Assembly: GCA_019925795.1 (NCBI GenBank)
Contig: CM034315.1
Location: 9,176,001-9,240,000 of the forward strand
Origin: Dendrobium chrysotoxum
Taxonomy: Eukaryota; Streptophyta; Magnoliopsida; Asparagales; Orchidaceae
Direction: 5' to 3'
DNA length: 64,000 nucleotides
Both the position numbers and the translations under genes were made by a program. Below the pieces are notes generated by a model, which saw only the letters and a list, made by a program, of their open reading frames with translations, was not told the DNA's origin and searched no databases. Shown one piece after another: positions 19,907 to 32,910 of this stretch (its first letter is position 1; every line of letters starts with the position of its first letter).

Positions 19907-20404
19907 GTATATCCTTTTCATACAGCATCTTGCTTTGTATAATTCCTTATAAATTATACAACTATCTGTTAGCATCTTTGTTATACAGCCTTATTATTGT
20001 GTTACCTTTGGTATTTTTTATCTTCATAATTGCTATCTAGCATGAACCATGTCTTACGTTCGAATAAAATGAGCTGCGGTGTTCTTTTTTTCACTGATTG
20101 TAAAAACGAAACTATTTCTAGCTGTAGTCTTATCACATGATGTTACAACACTATAAGCTTTTATTTGACCATAGTTTCATGGGTTTTGGGCCTAGCTTGT
20201 GCTTGTCTTTGAGTTGGAATGAAGGAAGGCATTTTAATCTATAAATTTGTTGCTTTTACAAAATTATTTATGGTTATCTCATTAATATATTCACACCTTT
20301 GGTTTTCCACTTCTTACAAACATGCCTTTAGATTATGTTGCACTCTCATTTTTTATAAGGATAGAAATTTATCATTAATATTTTATTAATTATAGGCAAG
20401 TTTA
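19907..20404 (+). other. remnant of MCM6 intron 6
   Basis: Sequence after the exon 6 donor (ACG then GTATAT) is T-rich and intron-like. No seventh exon (expected to begin near a TEEMDEIQ-like motif) was found here or later in the window. The intron runs into repeat sequence near 20404. Confidence 0.55.
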
Positions 20405-23400
20405 ATGTTATAACCCAGACAGAACCTGTCCAGGCACTTAATGTAACTATACCAGCGACCCTCCCCTCGCATGCAAAACTCAATCGGTTGACCACCTTCA
20501 TGCAATCTTGCCTAGCCCTGCAAGCCTCATGGGAACGAAACTCTCTCCAATCTCTTAAATCACACTATTTTGCCGCCCTTTTTGCTCGATTTATGAAGGG
20601 GTCAAGGGTTAGGTCATCCACGATTTCTCCCTCTCGCACTTGTCGCTCTTATTAATCGCTCATTGATTAATCTTCCAATTAATTAAGTTGTATATTGATT
20701 TTACATGTGTATGTTACACACACTTATTTAGTTTTAAGGCTCTCTTAGATCTAGGATTAGATTGTGAGTGTGTTGTACATTTGTATATGTTGTCAAGGGT
20801 TAGTCAAAACATCTACTTTAAGCCCACACAACTTAGTCACCTTAAGGACAAAAAAATTAAGGACCCATATCTATAAAACTTAGATTAATTTTAATAATTA
20901 AGATACACTTTCTATTGAAATGAAGCTTCAACCATTAAATCTTAGTGACATTCTCTACACTAGGGAAATTTATCACTGATTTTAAAATTTATTAATAATT
21001 AAAAATTAATATTTAATTAATTTAATTAATTATAAATAATTAAAATTCTAAAAAATTTCCTAACACTTGGGAATCTCTCCTCAGGGCATTCCTGACCTTT
21101 GGAGTTGATTTCAAGGAGTTGGGAATGCATTTGGATTTAAATCATTAAAACACCCTTAATTAAATAATTTTTAAAATTTCAATAAATACATAAACTTTAA
21201 AAAATCATAATTAATTTCAAAAAATTCTAAATTGATCAAATTCAAAGACATTCAACTCAAATTAAAATCTAATATTTTACAAAAATATCAAATCTTCAAA
21301 AATCAGTCAAAGTCAAAAAGTCAATTATTTGGTCAAATTTAAGTCAAAACTTTAAACACACATAACTAAATATAGAAAAATCTAAATTCAACAAACTTAA
21401 TGTCGAATTACTCATCTTAAGGTCTAATATTTAAAAAAATAATAACTTTTTAGAAATCAATCTTAATAAAAAAATTAACTTTTAACTCCTTAATTAAATG
21501 ATTAAAATAATTAAGAAGATTCCAAAAATTCAAAAATTATTAAAATAGGGAAATTTATCACTGATTTTAAAATTTATTAATAATTAAAAATTAATATTTA
21601 ATTAATTTAATTAATTATAAATAATTAAAATTCTAAAAAATTTCCTAACACTTGGGAATCTCTCCTCAGGGCATTCCTGACCTTTGGAGTTGATTTCAAG
21701 GAGTTGGGAATGCATTTGGATTTAAATCATTAAAACACCCTTAATTAAATAATTTTTAAAATTTCAATAAATACATAAATTTTAAAAAATCATAATTAAT
21801 TTCAAAAAATTCTAAATTGATCAAATTCAAAGACATTCAACTCAAATTAAAATCTAATATTTTACAAAAATATCAAATCTTCAAAAATCAGTCAAAGTCA
21901 AAAAGTCAATTATTTGGTCAAATTTAAGTCAAAACTTTAAACACACATAACTAAATATAGAAAAATCTAAATTCAACAAACTTAATGTCGAATTACTCAT
22001 CTTAAGGTCTAATATTTAAAAAAATAATAACTTTTTAGAAATCAATCTTAATAAAAAAATTAACTTTTAACTCCTTAATTAAATGATTAAAATAATTAAG
22101 AAGATTCCAAAAATTCAAAAATTATTAAAATATTCAGAAAACATTAATCTAACTTTTAAAAACAACAAATCAATTCTAATTAAAATTCATCAACCTTCAA
22201 ACTTTAATCAAATCAAATCACTTAATTATATTAGTTATCACTAGGTAAAGCAGGCCTATGAGGTCATTAACTTAGCCCCAAGGAAGATGGAATAAACTTC
22301 ACGGCCTCGGTGAGTAACAAAGGTGGTAGCCATCCAACACTTAAAATATATTTTAAAATAAACTTTAAATCATTAATACCTAAACTTTAATTAAATTTTT
22401 TCCTTAAGCTTTTCAACTAACTAGAACGTCAAGCAACTTTAATTAAGCATCATATATAAGACATATCCATATCACGCCACCTACCTCACACACTTTAGAT
22501 GGTTTGCTAAGACAACCAAATATAGTCTTAGGCTAGGTCGGTGTTTACTTTTCTGCTGCATGACGAATTTTTCGAGCTTTCACTGCATGTCGATTGCTAA
22601 TTTAGATTGATTGATTGTTTATTTAATTTCTGCACTCTATGATGTGATTGATGGGTATTAGATTTACCCCTATGTTAGGGACGATTTATTTGCTAATTCA
22701 ATTTTATGCATGTGGCCATGCTCATATAGGACAATTAAAATAAATGGAGCATAAAATTAAGCTTTAAAATTAACGTATTTAGTGCAGGTGTTAAGCATGT
22801 TAAGACCCTCTTTAAATTAAAAAGTATGGCCAATTGTAGCTGTGAATTTGAGTACTTTAATTTTAATAAATATTAACTACTTGATATGCCAATTCAAATG
22901 TTAATTGCTCAGGATAACAATGCAGGTTGTTCGAGTTTGGATTTTTTATTTCAATTTTCAAACGTAATTCAATGTATTTGAGTCCAGAGTTGTAATGTTC
23001 AAAGTGCTTTGAGATGTGATGTTTAAGCATTTAACTTGGAATCCAAAGAGGAAGGGACATCCCTTAAGGGAGACTCCCTATCTATTTGGAGATCCAAATT
23101 AGAATGACTTTCAAAGTATCCAAAAGGAAAAGAGAACACCCTTTTTGAGGGAGAGTTTCTTTTCATTTGGATATCCGGACCCAACGGATTCAAGGAGCTT
23201 GTAGAAGGACGAAGAAGTGAAGAACGAGAAGAATCCCAATTCTCAAAGTAACTTGAGTCTTAGGAGTAGAATCCGTGTTGTTGTTAGTGGTGCCCGACGA
23301 CTTCACTTTTCCTGCAGACCCTGAGTTGTTATATTAAGTGACACTTGTCATATGGACTTTCAATTTGAATATTAATTTAATTGATTTGATTATTGAGTGA

Positions 23401-24900
23401 TATACTTACTTTGCGATTAGTATTGCATGCTTTTAGTATTTTGTTTTGGCAATTTTACATGTCAATCTTTGATTTAGCATGAATCCAATTAGAGGCTCGT
23501 GATGGAACATTAAAAATATTTTTCTACTTTAACAAATTAAAACTTTTAGCCCACATAGAAATTCTAACGTTTTAAAAAGTAAGCCCGGGACCGCCGGGAG
23601 TCTCTCATGCATATATTTTGATGCCTTATCTACCTTGTTAGGCATTTCCCCGCCTGCGGGTGCTGGCAGGCCACCTGACCTATTATGTTGTAGTCATGTC
23701 AAAGGGATGTTGTATAATCTCAAGCATAAAATTATTTTAAAGCCTGATTTTTAAATTGTTTCATTCAAATTTATGTATTTTAATGGAGTCAATTTGCATT
23801 CATTGCATTAGAAACATATTTAAAAAAAGTCTAAAACTTAATCACATTTTACTTTAAGTTTTATATTACCCAACATAAGTCAAGGGGTCAATTAGGATCT
23901 GTTCTAGATGTCGACCCCGCTTCCTCAAACTTAACTTAATCAAACGTTTCTACAACTCTTTCATTCAAAGACTAGATACATAGATTTTAAGTGACTTTGG
24001 TTAGCTGGCTCTCCAATCCAGGTCAGGGTAAGTCCAGATCTTGCACTGCATTAGCTAGGTTTGGATTATTGATTTTCAGTACTCAATTTAGACTTAAGTT
24101 TTGAGGCAGGCTTAGACTATAAGAACTCAACCTTCAGGAATTGAATATCAACTTTCTAATAAAATTGACCAGTCAAATTTAAATATCTTTCAATCAAAAT
24201 TCAAACCCAACACATAGGGTAGATTGATGTGTTTCTGAATTATTTCAGAATTTCAAACACCTCCTACTTTTCTTCCTTTGACCTCCAAAATAAAGTGTTC
24301 AATTTTGGTCCAATTCCTGTTGAACTTCCAACCTCACTTCCTTTGACATTAAGCCTTGAAATCTTAAATAAAAATTCTACCGCTATTTTAATCGAGAGTA
24401 TTCAAAGAAATTTTTGGTTTCCTACGATGTAATTAACTACGAGAACTTGCGCTCGTAGGAGATTTAGAAACCCAGATCAAATTTTCAAAATCAAGTTTTC
24501 TCATAACTCAATTAATTATTTTTGAGAAATTCAAATTCAACGATCATTATCGTCATATTCAAATGACTGATAGTGAATGATATTTTCTTTCTCCGGGAAG
24601 GCATCATTCTATTATCATAATTTTGATTATGAAATTAATAATATATTATTTGAATTATTATAGTCAAACATTCGATCAAATATCATTTTAATCCTTCGGG
24701 ATCATATGTTGTCTTTTCCTGAGTTGACTATGATAATTAGGATAAATTCAAAGTTTTGTAATTTGAACCTATTAGGGAACGATATTTTTGTCTCTCGAGG
24801 TGATATATTATTCATGATGATGTGTTTGATTTCAAAATTAAAATTCTAGAAGTTAAATTCTCTCAAAGAAAATTAAGTTTTCAAAACTCAACAACTTTTT
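20405..24900 (+). repeat. AT-rich non-coding repeat region
   Basis: No convincing gene is present. The region begins TGTTATAACCCAGACAG, which could be an LTR start. It contains a 585-bp tandem duplication, and 23170-23530 is a plus-strand copy of the repeat seen inverted at 1-360. GC-richer islands occur at 22240-22330 and 23580-23690 (CCCGGGACCGCCGGGAG, then CCCCGCCTGCGGGTG). A short hairpin CTACGAG/CTCGTAG lies at about 24437-24459. It may be a large non-coding retrotransposon derivative, but no LTR pair was found. Confidence 0.5.
20961..22130. repeat. 585-bp tandem duplication
   Basis: Units 20961-21545 and 21546-22130 both begin TAGGGAAATTTATCACTGAT and end ATTCAAAAATTATTAAAA. I noticed one base difference (ATAAACTTTAAA versus ATAAATTTTAAA), so the copying is recent. 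Both units contain CTTGGGAATCTCTCCTCAGG. There is no coding capacity. Confidence 0.95.
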
Positions 24901-25159
24901 TAATCAAACAAGTGTATATGATCTTTTTATGATATACAAAAGAGTTTTTAATGCCCATTTTTATATGTGAAATTTTTTTGATGATTTTTATTTTATTTCA
25001 AGTTATATGGTAAAAAAAATATTTCCATGAACTCACTTAGCTTGAGTGAATGTGATAGACATCATCCTAGGATATTTGACATATCCGATATTGTTAGTTA
25101 AAGCATTGCTTGATAACATTAACATGTATGAAAGAGGTCAGATCAAGCCCCCCTGGGAT

Positions 25160-25923
25160 TAGGGGTGCCAAAATCAGGTTGCGGGTTAGGTTCGGGTCAG
25201 GTTCGGGTCAATATGATATTGACCCGCTAATATTTGACATGACCTGAACCCGACCCATTTTTATAGACGGGTCAAAATTATAGCCCAAACACGACCCGTC
25301 GGGTTTCTGGATTAACCGAACCCGATACGAAAACACGGTGCTAAAAGACGCAAATGGAACAAAATGGTTACCTTCACAAGAAGCGAGCTCCCATTGGACC
25401 CTCCTGTCATCGTTGTTACTTCCGATTCTAATTCTTAGCTGTCGTGACTTTCGACCTGACAGGAAAGAACGTCGTCAAAGGCGGCAAAGAAGTCTTCTGA
25501 CACGTCGGACCTGAAAGCTCCCTCTCAAGATGGTTACCTTCACAACAACTGAGCTCCCTCCAAAAGTTTGAAGTCCAGACCCTCCTGCCGTCATCATTAC
25601 TTTTGATTCAAATCCAACGGCGAGCTGTTCTATCATCCGACCCGACATGAAGGAATGTGGTCGAAGGAGGCGAAGAAGTATTTTATTGACTCGTTCTAAA
25701 CTTTACCTCACGCGGACGATGGACTGACTAATACGGGGGAATCAGGTCAGGTCCGGGTCAACTTTGGGTTAGCGGGTTGACTCTGACTCGACCCGATTTT
25801 CAAAAGAGTCGAAATTTGAAACCCAAGCCCGACCCATTTTCCAAACAGGTTGACCCTAACCCAAAAATTTCAGGTCGGATTTCGGGTTGAATTTTCAAGT
25901 CGGGTCAAATATTGACATCGCTA
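25160..25923. mobile_element. non-autonomous hAT element
   Basis: The 764-base element starts TAGGGGTGCCAAAAT and its other end in complement reads TAGCGATGTCAATAT, a typical hAT terminal repeat. Flanking 8-bp sites are CCTGGGAT (25152-25159) and CCTGAGAT (25924-25931), seven of eight matching. The interior has many GGGTCGGGTT-like subterminal words near both ends and no transposase frame. It is inserted in the 3' non-coding part of the decayed Gypsy element. Confidence 0.9.
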
Positions 25924-26279
25924 CCTGAGATTGATCATCTATTGATTAAGATACAATAAAGAATGTGTCTTTCTCGAATCAAGGATAAAAGATTAACTTT
26001 CATTGTTTATTTTATATTGTCGTTATGATCTTTTTGAAGAAGAAGATAATACAAATAATAAAAAAACCATATATTACTGTATTATATAAAATAATATAAC
26101 AATTTTCTAATACAACTTAAGGATATAAGAGTTACATAATACTCAACATATAAGACGTACATAGATACGGGGACTATATGACACTCAACTTAGAAGAAAT
26201 ACAGGATATAAGATAAGTAGTACTATCATCATCTATTGATAATAGTTGCAAAGATTTACAATATTTAAAGTTTGAGGGA

Positions 26280-27500
26280 GCATTTTCCATCAGCATCCTT
26301 TAACTTAAAAGTTTCAAGCTTGATCATGGATGCCACCAAGTAAGGATCTTTCTAAAGGGGAGAAAGTTTATTGAACTGGGGGCCCTTTCCTGCTGCCTCA
26401 ATGCTGCTCAGAATTAAGTCTCCAATTGAGATACATTGAGGTTTCCCCCTGCGATTGTAATGACGAGCAATTCTTTGTTGGTATGCAGCAACTCTGCGTG
26501 AGGCCACATCTTTTGCTTATGGGAGGAGATCTAAATTATTTTTGAGCTTCTCCTCATTATTATTGAAGTTAAATGTTTGAACCCTATGACTTAGGACTCA
26601 AATATCGACCTGTATGCTGCTTTTGTACCAAAGCAAAGGTTATATGGGGTTTTCCCTGTTAGAGTTCTGATAGTGGTATGATAAGCTTAGAGTACATTTA
26701 GGAGTTCCTCAGCCCATTGCCCCCCAGCCTTCCTAAGGCGTATATTCAATCCTTTTAATATTATTCAATTTGTAATATCCGTTTGTCTATTTGCCTAATG
26801 ATGGGCTATGGCCGTGTGCACTAGTTGGATATGAAAACCCTTATAAAAAGCTATAAATTTTTTTTCAGTGAATTGAGTTTCATTGTTGGTGATAATTCTT
26901 GTGGGAATGCCAAAACTACATATTATATTCTTCCATACGAATTATTTGACATTGACTTCTGTGATCTTTATTACAGATTCTGCCTCAACCTATTTTGTTA
27001 AGTAGTCTACATCCAGTATAATAAATTTTTATTGTCCAATATCTGTAGGGAAATGTCCTATTATGTCAATTCTCCATTGGGCGAAAGACCATGGGCTCTG
27101 GAGTGATGGAAGTTCTACAGCAGGCAAATGGGAGAGATTGGAATGCAATTGATAGTTTTTGCACATCTGTGTAAATTCAAGCGCTTCTTATTTCATTATA
27201 GGCCAATAAAATCCTTGTCTCATGATCTTATAAGCTAATGTCCCCCCTCCCCCCCAAGTGTTCTCCGCATATCCTTGAATGAACTTCTCGAAGCACATAA
27301 TTGGTTTATGAAGGTGCGAGATACTTGAGATATGGTCCAGTGAAGGCCCATTCGTACAATTCTCTGTCAATAATAGTGAAATTTACTGCCTACCTCCGAA
27401 GTCATATTACAACTATTGAATCTTCATGCAGTACACCATCTTGTAAGAACGATAAAAAGTCAATCGACTATATGACCCACGAACCGTGGATGCTCGGGAA
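26280..27500 (-). pseudogene. Gypsy integrase, decayed
   Basis: The clearest part is a minus-strand stretch ending in TLAYKIMRQGFYWPIMK (27188-27370). This is the H2C2 zinc-binding region of Tat integrases (family form GRALAYKILRQGYYWP). The remainder, down to about 26300, matches the plus-strand element at 49400-50150 but carries many stops. A run of C (27241-27256) marks a likely frameshift. Confidence 0.75.
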
Positions 27501-27699
27501 GTGAATCTTCTCGATATACTTTCTCTTGAAGAGGTCTCTAGTTATTGATGTACCAAGTTTAGAGAGGGCATCTGCCCATGTATTCTGCTCTTGGAGGACA
27601 TGGGTGATTTAATGCTTCTTTATGTGGGCTAAGGACTTTACCATATTATAATATTGGGCCAAATGTGGGCAATAGGCATCAAATTCTCCCTCAACCTGG

Positions 27700-29000
27700 G
27701 AGATAACCAATTGCAAATCGGTGTGAATTACCAAGTTTTATACTTCATGATCGATAGCCAGCCTCAACTCGGTAACAAGGGCTTCGTATTCAACGGCGTT
27801 ATTCGTTATAGGGAGCTTTAGTTGGAGCTTATACTCAAGGGTAACTTGACGCAGAGAGATTAATAAAATTCCAGCTCTGATGCCAGAACTTTCAAAAGGT
27901 CCATCAATATATAGTGTCCAACACGGGGGAGAAAGAGAAGTATCTGGTGGCTCGTCAGAGGCAAGGATGGTGCACTCAATCACAAAGTCTGCAAGTACTT
28001 GGGACTTAATGTCAGATCTAGGCAAGTAGTGGATATCAAATTATCCTAGTTCCACTAACCACTTGATTAGTCTGTCGGACGCTTCTGGCTTTAAAAGATA
28101 TTTTTCAACGGGATATTTGTATAGACCCTAATTATATAAGTTTAAAAGTATGGGCGTAGTTTTCTGGCTGAATAGACTAATACCGATGTTGTTTTGTTTG
28201 CCAGTGGATAACGTCCCTCTATTTTGGACATGATCTTACTAACATAATAAATGGGACGCTGTATAACATTCTCTTCTTGAACAAAGATCAAGCTTATATC
28301 ATATGAAGAGACAGCAAGATATTGGTATAACTTTTCTCCTTGTACTAGTTTTAAAAGTAGTGGCGGCGATGCCAACTATCTTTCGAGCTGTTCGAAATCT
28401 TCGTAGCATTCATCAGTCTATTGAAATCCTGAGCTACGAGCGCTCCCAATATCTTGAATAAAGCTAGATATTTTCCCCCTGAGCGGGCAACAAATGAGAT
28501 AGTGATGTAATCCTCCCATATAAATCCAGCATCTAGGAGTTTATCTACTTTCTATTCAATCACCTGCTAACGATCTGGTGCAAATTTTCTTTTCTTTTGA
28601 ATAGCTGGCTTACATGTTGGGTTTACTTTGAGGGAGTGCACAATTATCTCTATGTCAATTCAAGGCATATAAGCTGGACTCCATGCAAAAAAAAATCTAA
28701 TTTTTCTGTAGAAAGTCTATATATTTTTCCTTCTCTTCATCCAAGAGCAAAGACCCAATTTGCACTGTTCTTGAAAGGTACTTATGTGATATAGAGACAA
28801 ATGTAAGGTCTTCCATGGGGGAAGCCCTCGTTATCTTCATTCTGGATATCAAAGTCCTCAATGCTTAGGGTGACTAATGGGCGCGGTTGAGCCTACTTAA
28901 GATAGCATGATTGTGCCACTTGTTGATCTCCACGCACCATATCGATCCCAGTTGGAATAAAAAAACTTTAATTTGAGATGTGGAATGGAGGTGACAATTC
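27700..29000 (-). pseudogene. Gypsy reverse transcriptase and RNase H, decayed
   Basis: At 28142-28375 the minus strand encodes PIYYVSKIMSKIEGRYPLAN followed by RKLRPYF, the RT/RNase H connection typical of this lineage. At 27738-28025 PCWTLYIDG begins the RNase H domain (catalytic D in YIDG) and continues to NNAVEYEALVTELRLAID (catalytic E present). The RT core toward 29000 is too damaged to trace residue by residue. Confidence 0.75.
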
Positions 29001-29154
29001 CAAAATCAACCGGAGGAGTCTTTCAAAGATAGCATTAAGTTGACTCTAATTTTGCCATAATAAATTGGATCGTGTGAGTGGCTTGTCGAGGAAACTCTTC
29101 GAGTAAGACCGGAAGGCTAATTATTCATCTACTCATACGGGTTGATTATCAAAC

Positions 29155-29469
29155 TCAGATAGTGGTCTTACAGCAAGGTAGTTTTTCTTTAGTAAAACTC
29201 ATGTCGAAAAAAGTAGAATAAAATAAGACATCCACTGATCTTTCATTATCAACTAAAATTCTCTTGACATTATAACACGGGTTGTCAATTTTCGCATTAA
29301 TTATAAGTGGATCTTGATGAGGAGTCTCGACCCCCTTCAAGTCAGAGTCATCAAAAGTAATAGAGTGGTTAGTACAAGACTTTTTGGGTGTCAACTCCTC
29401 GTTTACTACAAGTAAAATTTGGTTAGATAATGATGGGCTCTCGGCGATGATTTCAATCTCACCAATCAT
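29155..29469 (-). pseudogene. Gypsy protease region, decayed
   Basis: The minus frame contains ITFDDSDLKGVETPHQDPLI and VKRILVDNERSVDVLF. Tat proteases normally read a DGGSS-type active site where this copy has VDNERS, so the catalytic motif is lost. It adjoins gag-derived sequence. Confidence 0.7.
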
Positions 29470-29960
29470 TTGACGATTGTTCTGCTATTGTCTTTACACA
29501 GGTTGCCCCCTAGTAGGAGTGTTCTTATGAGTAGGTGGATTTTGAATGAACCATTTAAGGTAGCCTTGTCGGATCAATGTCTCAATTTCATCCTTAAGTT
29601 GTTTATATACTTCAGTTGTGTGTCCTCGACTACAGTGAAAATGACAGTATTGTTCCTGATTTCTGTGTTTGGCTTTAAAGTATTTAGACGCTTCACATGT
29701 TCTTCATCTCGGATGACCATTAATACATTTGTTCAAGATACATTGAGTGGCGTATACTCTTTCTCTTATTGGGGCTCACGTCATAGCAGTGGAGGTCGAA
29801 GAGGTAAGTTATTGTTCTCTTGCTTCTTTTGCTATGAGACCAAGTTCTCCATCGTAGGTGCATTTTAATGCTTTTTGACAATTTATTCAAATTATTTTCT
29901 ATGAGCATTGATGATTTCATCTGCAGGTATTTGCGCCTCCATATATATTCCAACATATTA
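29470..29960 (-). pseudogene. Gypsy gag C-terminal region, decayed
   Basis: This strand aligns at base level with 10150-10640 of the intact gag at the young retrotransposon, including the segment that encodes the CHFHRSRGH-type knuckle. The frame is interrupted by stops. Homology ends where the B3 duplication block begins. Confidence 0.75.
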
Positions 29961-30251
29961 TATATATATAATTTTTTGTGTTAACTTAATATTGAATTTT
30001 TGTATGTATAAGATATTAATTTAATACAGCTTCATCGAATTCCCAAGCACCATATTATTCATTAAAGTCCCAATATGTGATTCACGTTCATCTGTCAAAA
30101 TAACATCTAAAATACGACATTTTTTACGTCTTAGTTTTATACAAATAACGAGTACATAATAAGAGTTTTTACATGAAAATTTGTAAAGGGGAAAATCATA
30201 AGTCTTTACATAAAAAAATTTATTCACACAATGATGAAATACATGATTATG

Positions 30252-30252
<1 letters not shown>

Positions 30253-30306
<54 letters not shown>
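30253..30306. repeat. (TA)27 microsatellite
   Basis: An uninterrupted TA run of 54 bases that is absent at the equivalent place in copy 2. Confidence 0.95.
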
Positions 30307-30310
<4 letters not shown>

Positions 30311-31224
30311 TCCACCACTAATTAAAATGATTTCACTATATGAGTATTGATTAAATATTTTTTGTCTCTTAATTTGGAGACAATAATATTAAAAAATTTG
30401 AATGATTGAATATATATTTAAATACGCTTAAGTGCCAAACAATCTCATATATATATGAATACTTTATTAAGCTCACTCAACTTAAGAGTTAAGCCCAGCT
30501 TAAGCTGCAAACAACTTTACATCTATGGCTTCCTCAAATTAAGTACTTAGCAGTAAAAACTATTCCTTTATTGCTATTTTAAAGTAAACTAAATAAATAA
30601 AGGTTATTAATGTTTACCTTTTCCATTGTTAAATTAAACGGCTTCAGCTAATAGCTTTTCGTTCTTACTATATATATATATCGGCAACCTGTATTGAATG
30701 GGTCGCTAATTAATACACATTCTTTAATTGATCTATCAAAGCACCAAAATATGAGATGCATAAGAATAAATAAATTAACAATGAATCGAACACAAACATA
30801 CAATTCACATATAGTTTGAATGACGAACAAATTTTTAAATGATTCAGGTTTAGATTTTGTTTGTGACGGCTTTCTTAATGCTTTATAAAGCTGCTTTTTA
30901 GTTAAAAAATTTATTGAAAGCAGAAAAAAAGTACTGGTCTAAAGCTGTCCCAAACGAAGCCTTAATTTGAGATAGCTTTTGTCATTATTTTTTTGGTGCT
31001 TTAAAAAAATTTTGTATCAAAAAATAACTTTAGAAAACAGTAACAAACAGAGCATCAAATAAGAACAAAAACTGAGCTTACCCTGTGCTTGTGACTCACA
31101 TATATAATAAAATAAAAAGTTTCAGAATCTGTTCACATTCAAAAACCTATCTTTTCTACTTAGCTACAGGCATCGATCATGATGGCTTAATTACTGACTC
31201 AAAATTCTTACTACTGAAACTAAA

Positions 31225-31299
31225 CTATCCCAAAGCGAAGCAGAGCTTATTAGTCTGCCTCTCCACCTCCCTTTCCGCCACCTGACGTCGAAACATCCA
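31225..31299 (-). pseudogene. B3 gene copy 3, internally deleted
   Basis: Only the last 24 codons and the stop remain (matching residues 155-178 of the intact copies). At 31299 the coding sequence joins directly to what is the 5' leader in the intact copies (CTTAATTTGGAAT versus CTTATTTGGAAT), so about 460 bases including the ATG and the DNA-binding region are deleted. Confidence 0.9.
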
Positions 31300-31578
31300 A
31301 CTTAATTTGGAATGGAATTATTATACCGAATCAAATCTTTAAATTTATGTAATTTATAGATGGAATTCAATCAGATGGTTCGCTCCTCAATATTTTCAAA
31401 AGGAAAAAATTTTAAAATTGGAGAGCGTCGCTCAAATCATAATATTGTTGGAAGAAATATTGAATTATTTATTTATTTAGTATTATATAGCATAATATTT
31501 ATGATATTAAATTATAATTTATATGAAATTAATTTGAACTTAGGCCCAATTTAATTTGGTTAAATAAATAAATTTAGT

Positions 31579-32625
31579 TGATATATCATCAAAAAGTATG
31601 TTGATCGGGCACGAATCTCGAGGCAAAAATCATGTTGGAAACTTCAAAAAATAAATTGGAGACCATTTGAACTCCGATTTCAGCGAACTTATAGTCGAAA
31701 TGAACATCTCAGAAATACGAACCCAACGACACCAAATTCGACCCAATCCGAGCTCAATTTGGTCCAAATCAAAGACCAGAAGCATATTTGGATGGTTCAA
31801 TCCATAATTTGAATTACCAAACAGTTTCTAAATGTTGCATGCTTATAGTCCAATCGAGCGAATCCAACGAGTACAAGATCATTGAATTACGATATCATTA
31901 GAACCTTCAAATGTCTGATGAACAGTCTATGATCAATATATCCAACATCGGTCATCTATTCAAACCACTCTCAATTTGCCCTTGATCTTCCTCCTATTTG
32001 CTGGCCATGCCACTCTCAGAAAACTATAAATAGCCCCTCATTTCTCTTAAGAGGGGGACCCCAAGCAAGAAGAGAAGAAGAGAAGGAAGAAGCTCCTCCT
32101 CGACCACCGCCGGACTTTCATTCGGCAGCCGACTGATGCTGGAATTAAGTAAGGAGGCAAGAAGAGAAGAAAGAAGAGAAGGAAGAAGCTCCTCCTCAAC
32201 CACCACCGGAGTTCCTGCCGAACTCCAAGTGATGGCAGAGTTCCGCCAAAACTCTAAGTGGCGCCGGAGTTCCGCCCGAACTCCAAGTGACGCCGGAGAT
32301 CAGCCCGACCTTCAAGTGACGCAGGAGTTCTGCCTGATCACCTAACGTTGCCAAAATTTCAACATCTTTTTGTAATTGAATTTCAGCTCGAGATTTGTAA
32401 TATGATCGTCCTCAATTTCAGGGACGAGTCAACCATTTGTAATTTAAGCAAACACTAGTGGAATTATTTCAATTGGGAGTGGCCCCGTGGTTTTTCCTCC
32501 TTTTTAGGGGTTTTTCACATTAAAATTTTGGTGTTCTTTCATATTCTGTTTGTGTGCTGGATATTCGTACAACGCTGAAATGTAAAATTCTAACTCTATC
32601 GCCGTGTATATTCTAGCCCGCAACA
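31579..32625 (+). mobile_element. solo LTR of the Tat-like family
   Basis: It begins TGATATATCATC and ends CCCGCAACA, matching in reverse complement the LTRs of the young element. No internal region is present. The empty site is visible in B3 copy 2 as TTTAGTTGCATATTTATAAG (39580-39610). Flanks share AGT; a clean 5-bp duplication is not preserved. A TATA box (TATAAATAG) lies at about 32022-32030 and a C/T- and GA-rich minisatellite at 32050-32340. Confidence 0.85.
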
Positions 32626-32910
32626 AGTTGCATATTTATAAGATTATTATTTTGACATATTTTACTAATATGAATATAATATTTTATGTCGGACTATTGT
32701 AATAAAAAAAATGACCAAGGTTAACTTTAAGTTATTCTGATCAAATCTAATTTATATTGCGTTCATCTTAAAGCAAATTTAAGGGCATAAAAAGTTGGTC
32801 ATACTATCTTGATATGTTTTCAATGTCGATTTCTATCTTGATATGTTTTCAATATGATTACTTATTGCTATACAAATTTTTATCATTTATCACAAATATT
32901 AAATGATTAA

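Larger units (their letters stand above)
24900..29960 (-). mobile_element. decayed Tat-like Gypsy retrotransposon
   Basis: Read on the minus strand the order is the C-terminal part of gag (29960-29470), protease (29469-29155), RT and RNase H (about 29000-27700), integrase (about 27500-26300) and a 3' non-coding region matching 50160-50700. Each domain is broken by stops or shifts. No LTR is attached: on the right it meets the B3 block at about 29960, and on the left homology fades near 24900. A hAT element is nested within it. Confidence 0.85.
29961..31578 (-). repeat. B3 block copy 3, proximal part
   Basis: Starting at GTGTTAACTTAATATTGAA this segment matches 37515-39560 over most of its length. 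Most B3 coding sequence has been deleted (see 31225-31299). It has its own additions: a (TA) microsatellite at 30253-30306 and T-rich sequence at 30850-31050. The same block continues at 32626-33212 after the solo LTR. Confidence 0.8.

Noticed and set aside
24229..24432. 67-codon plus-strand frame
   Set aside because: It is isolated, has no recognisable domain, and is surrounded by non-coding repeat.
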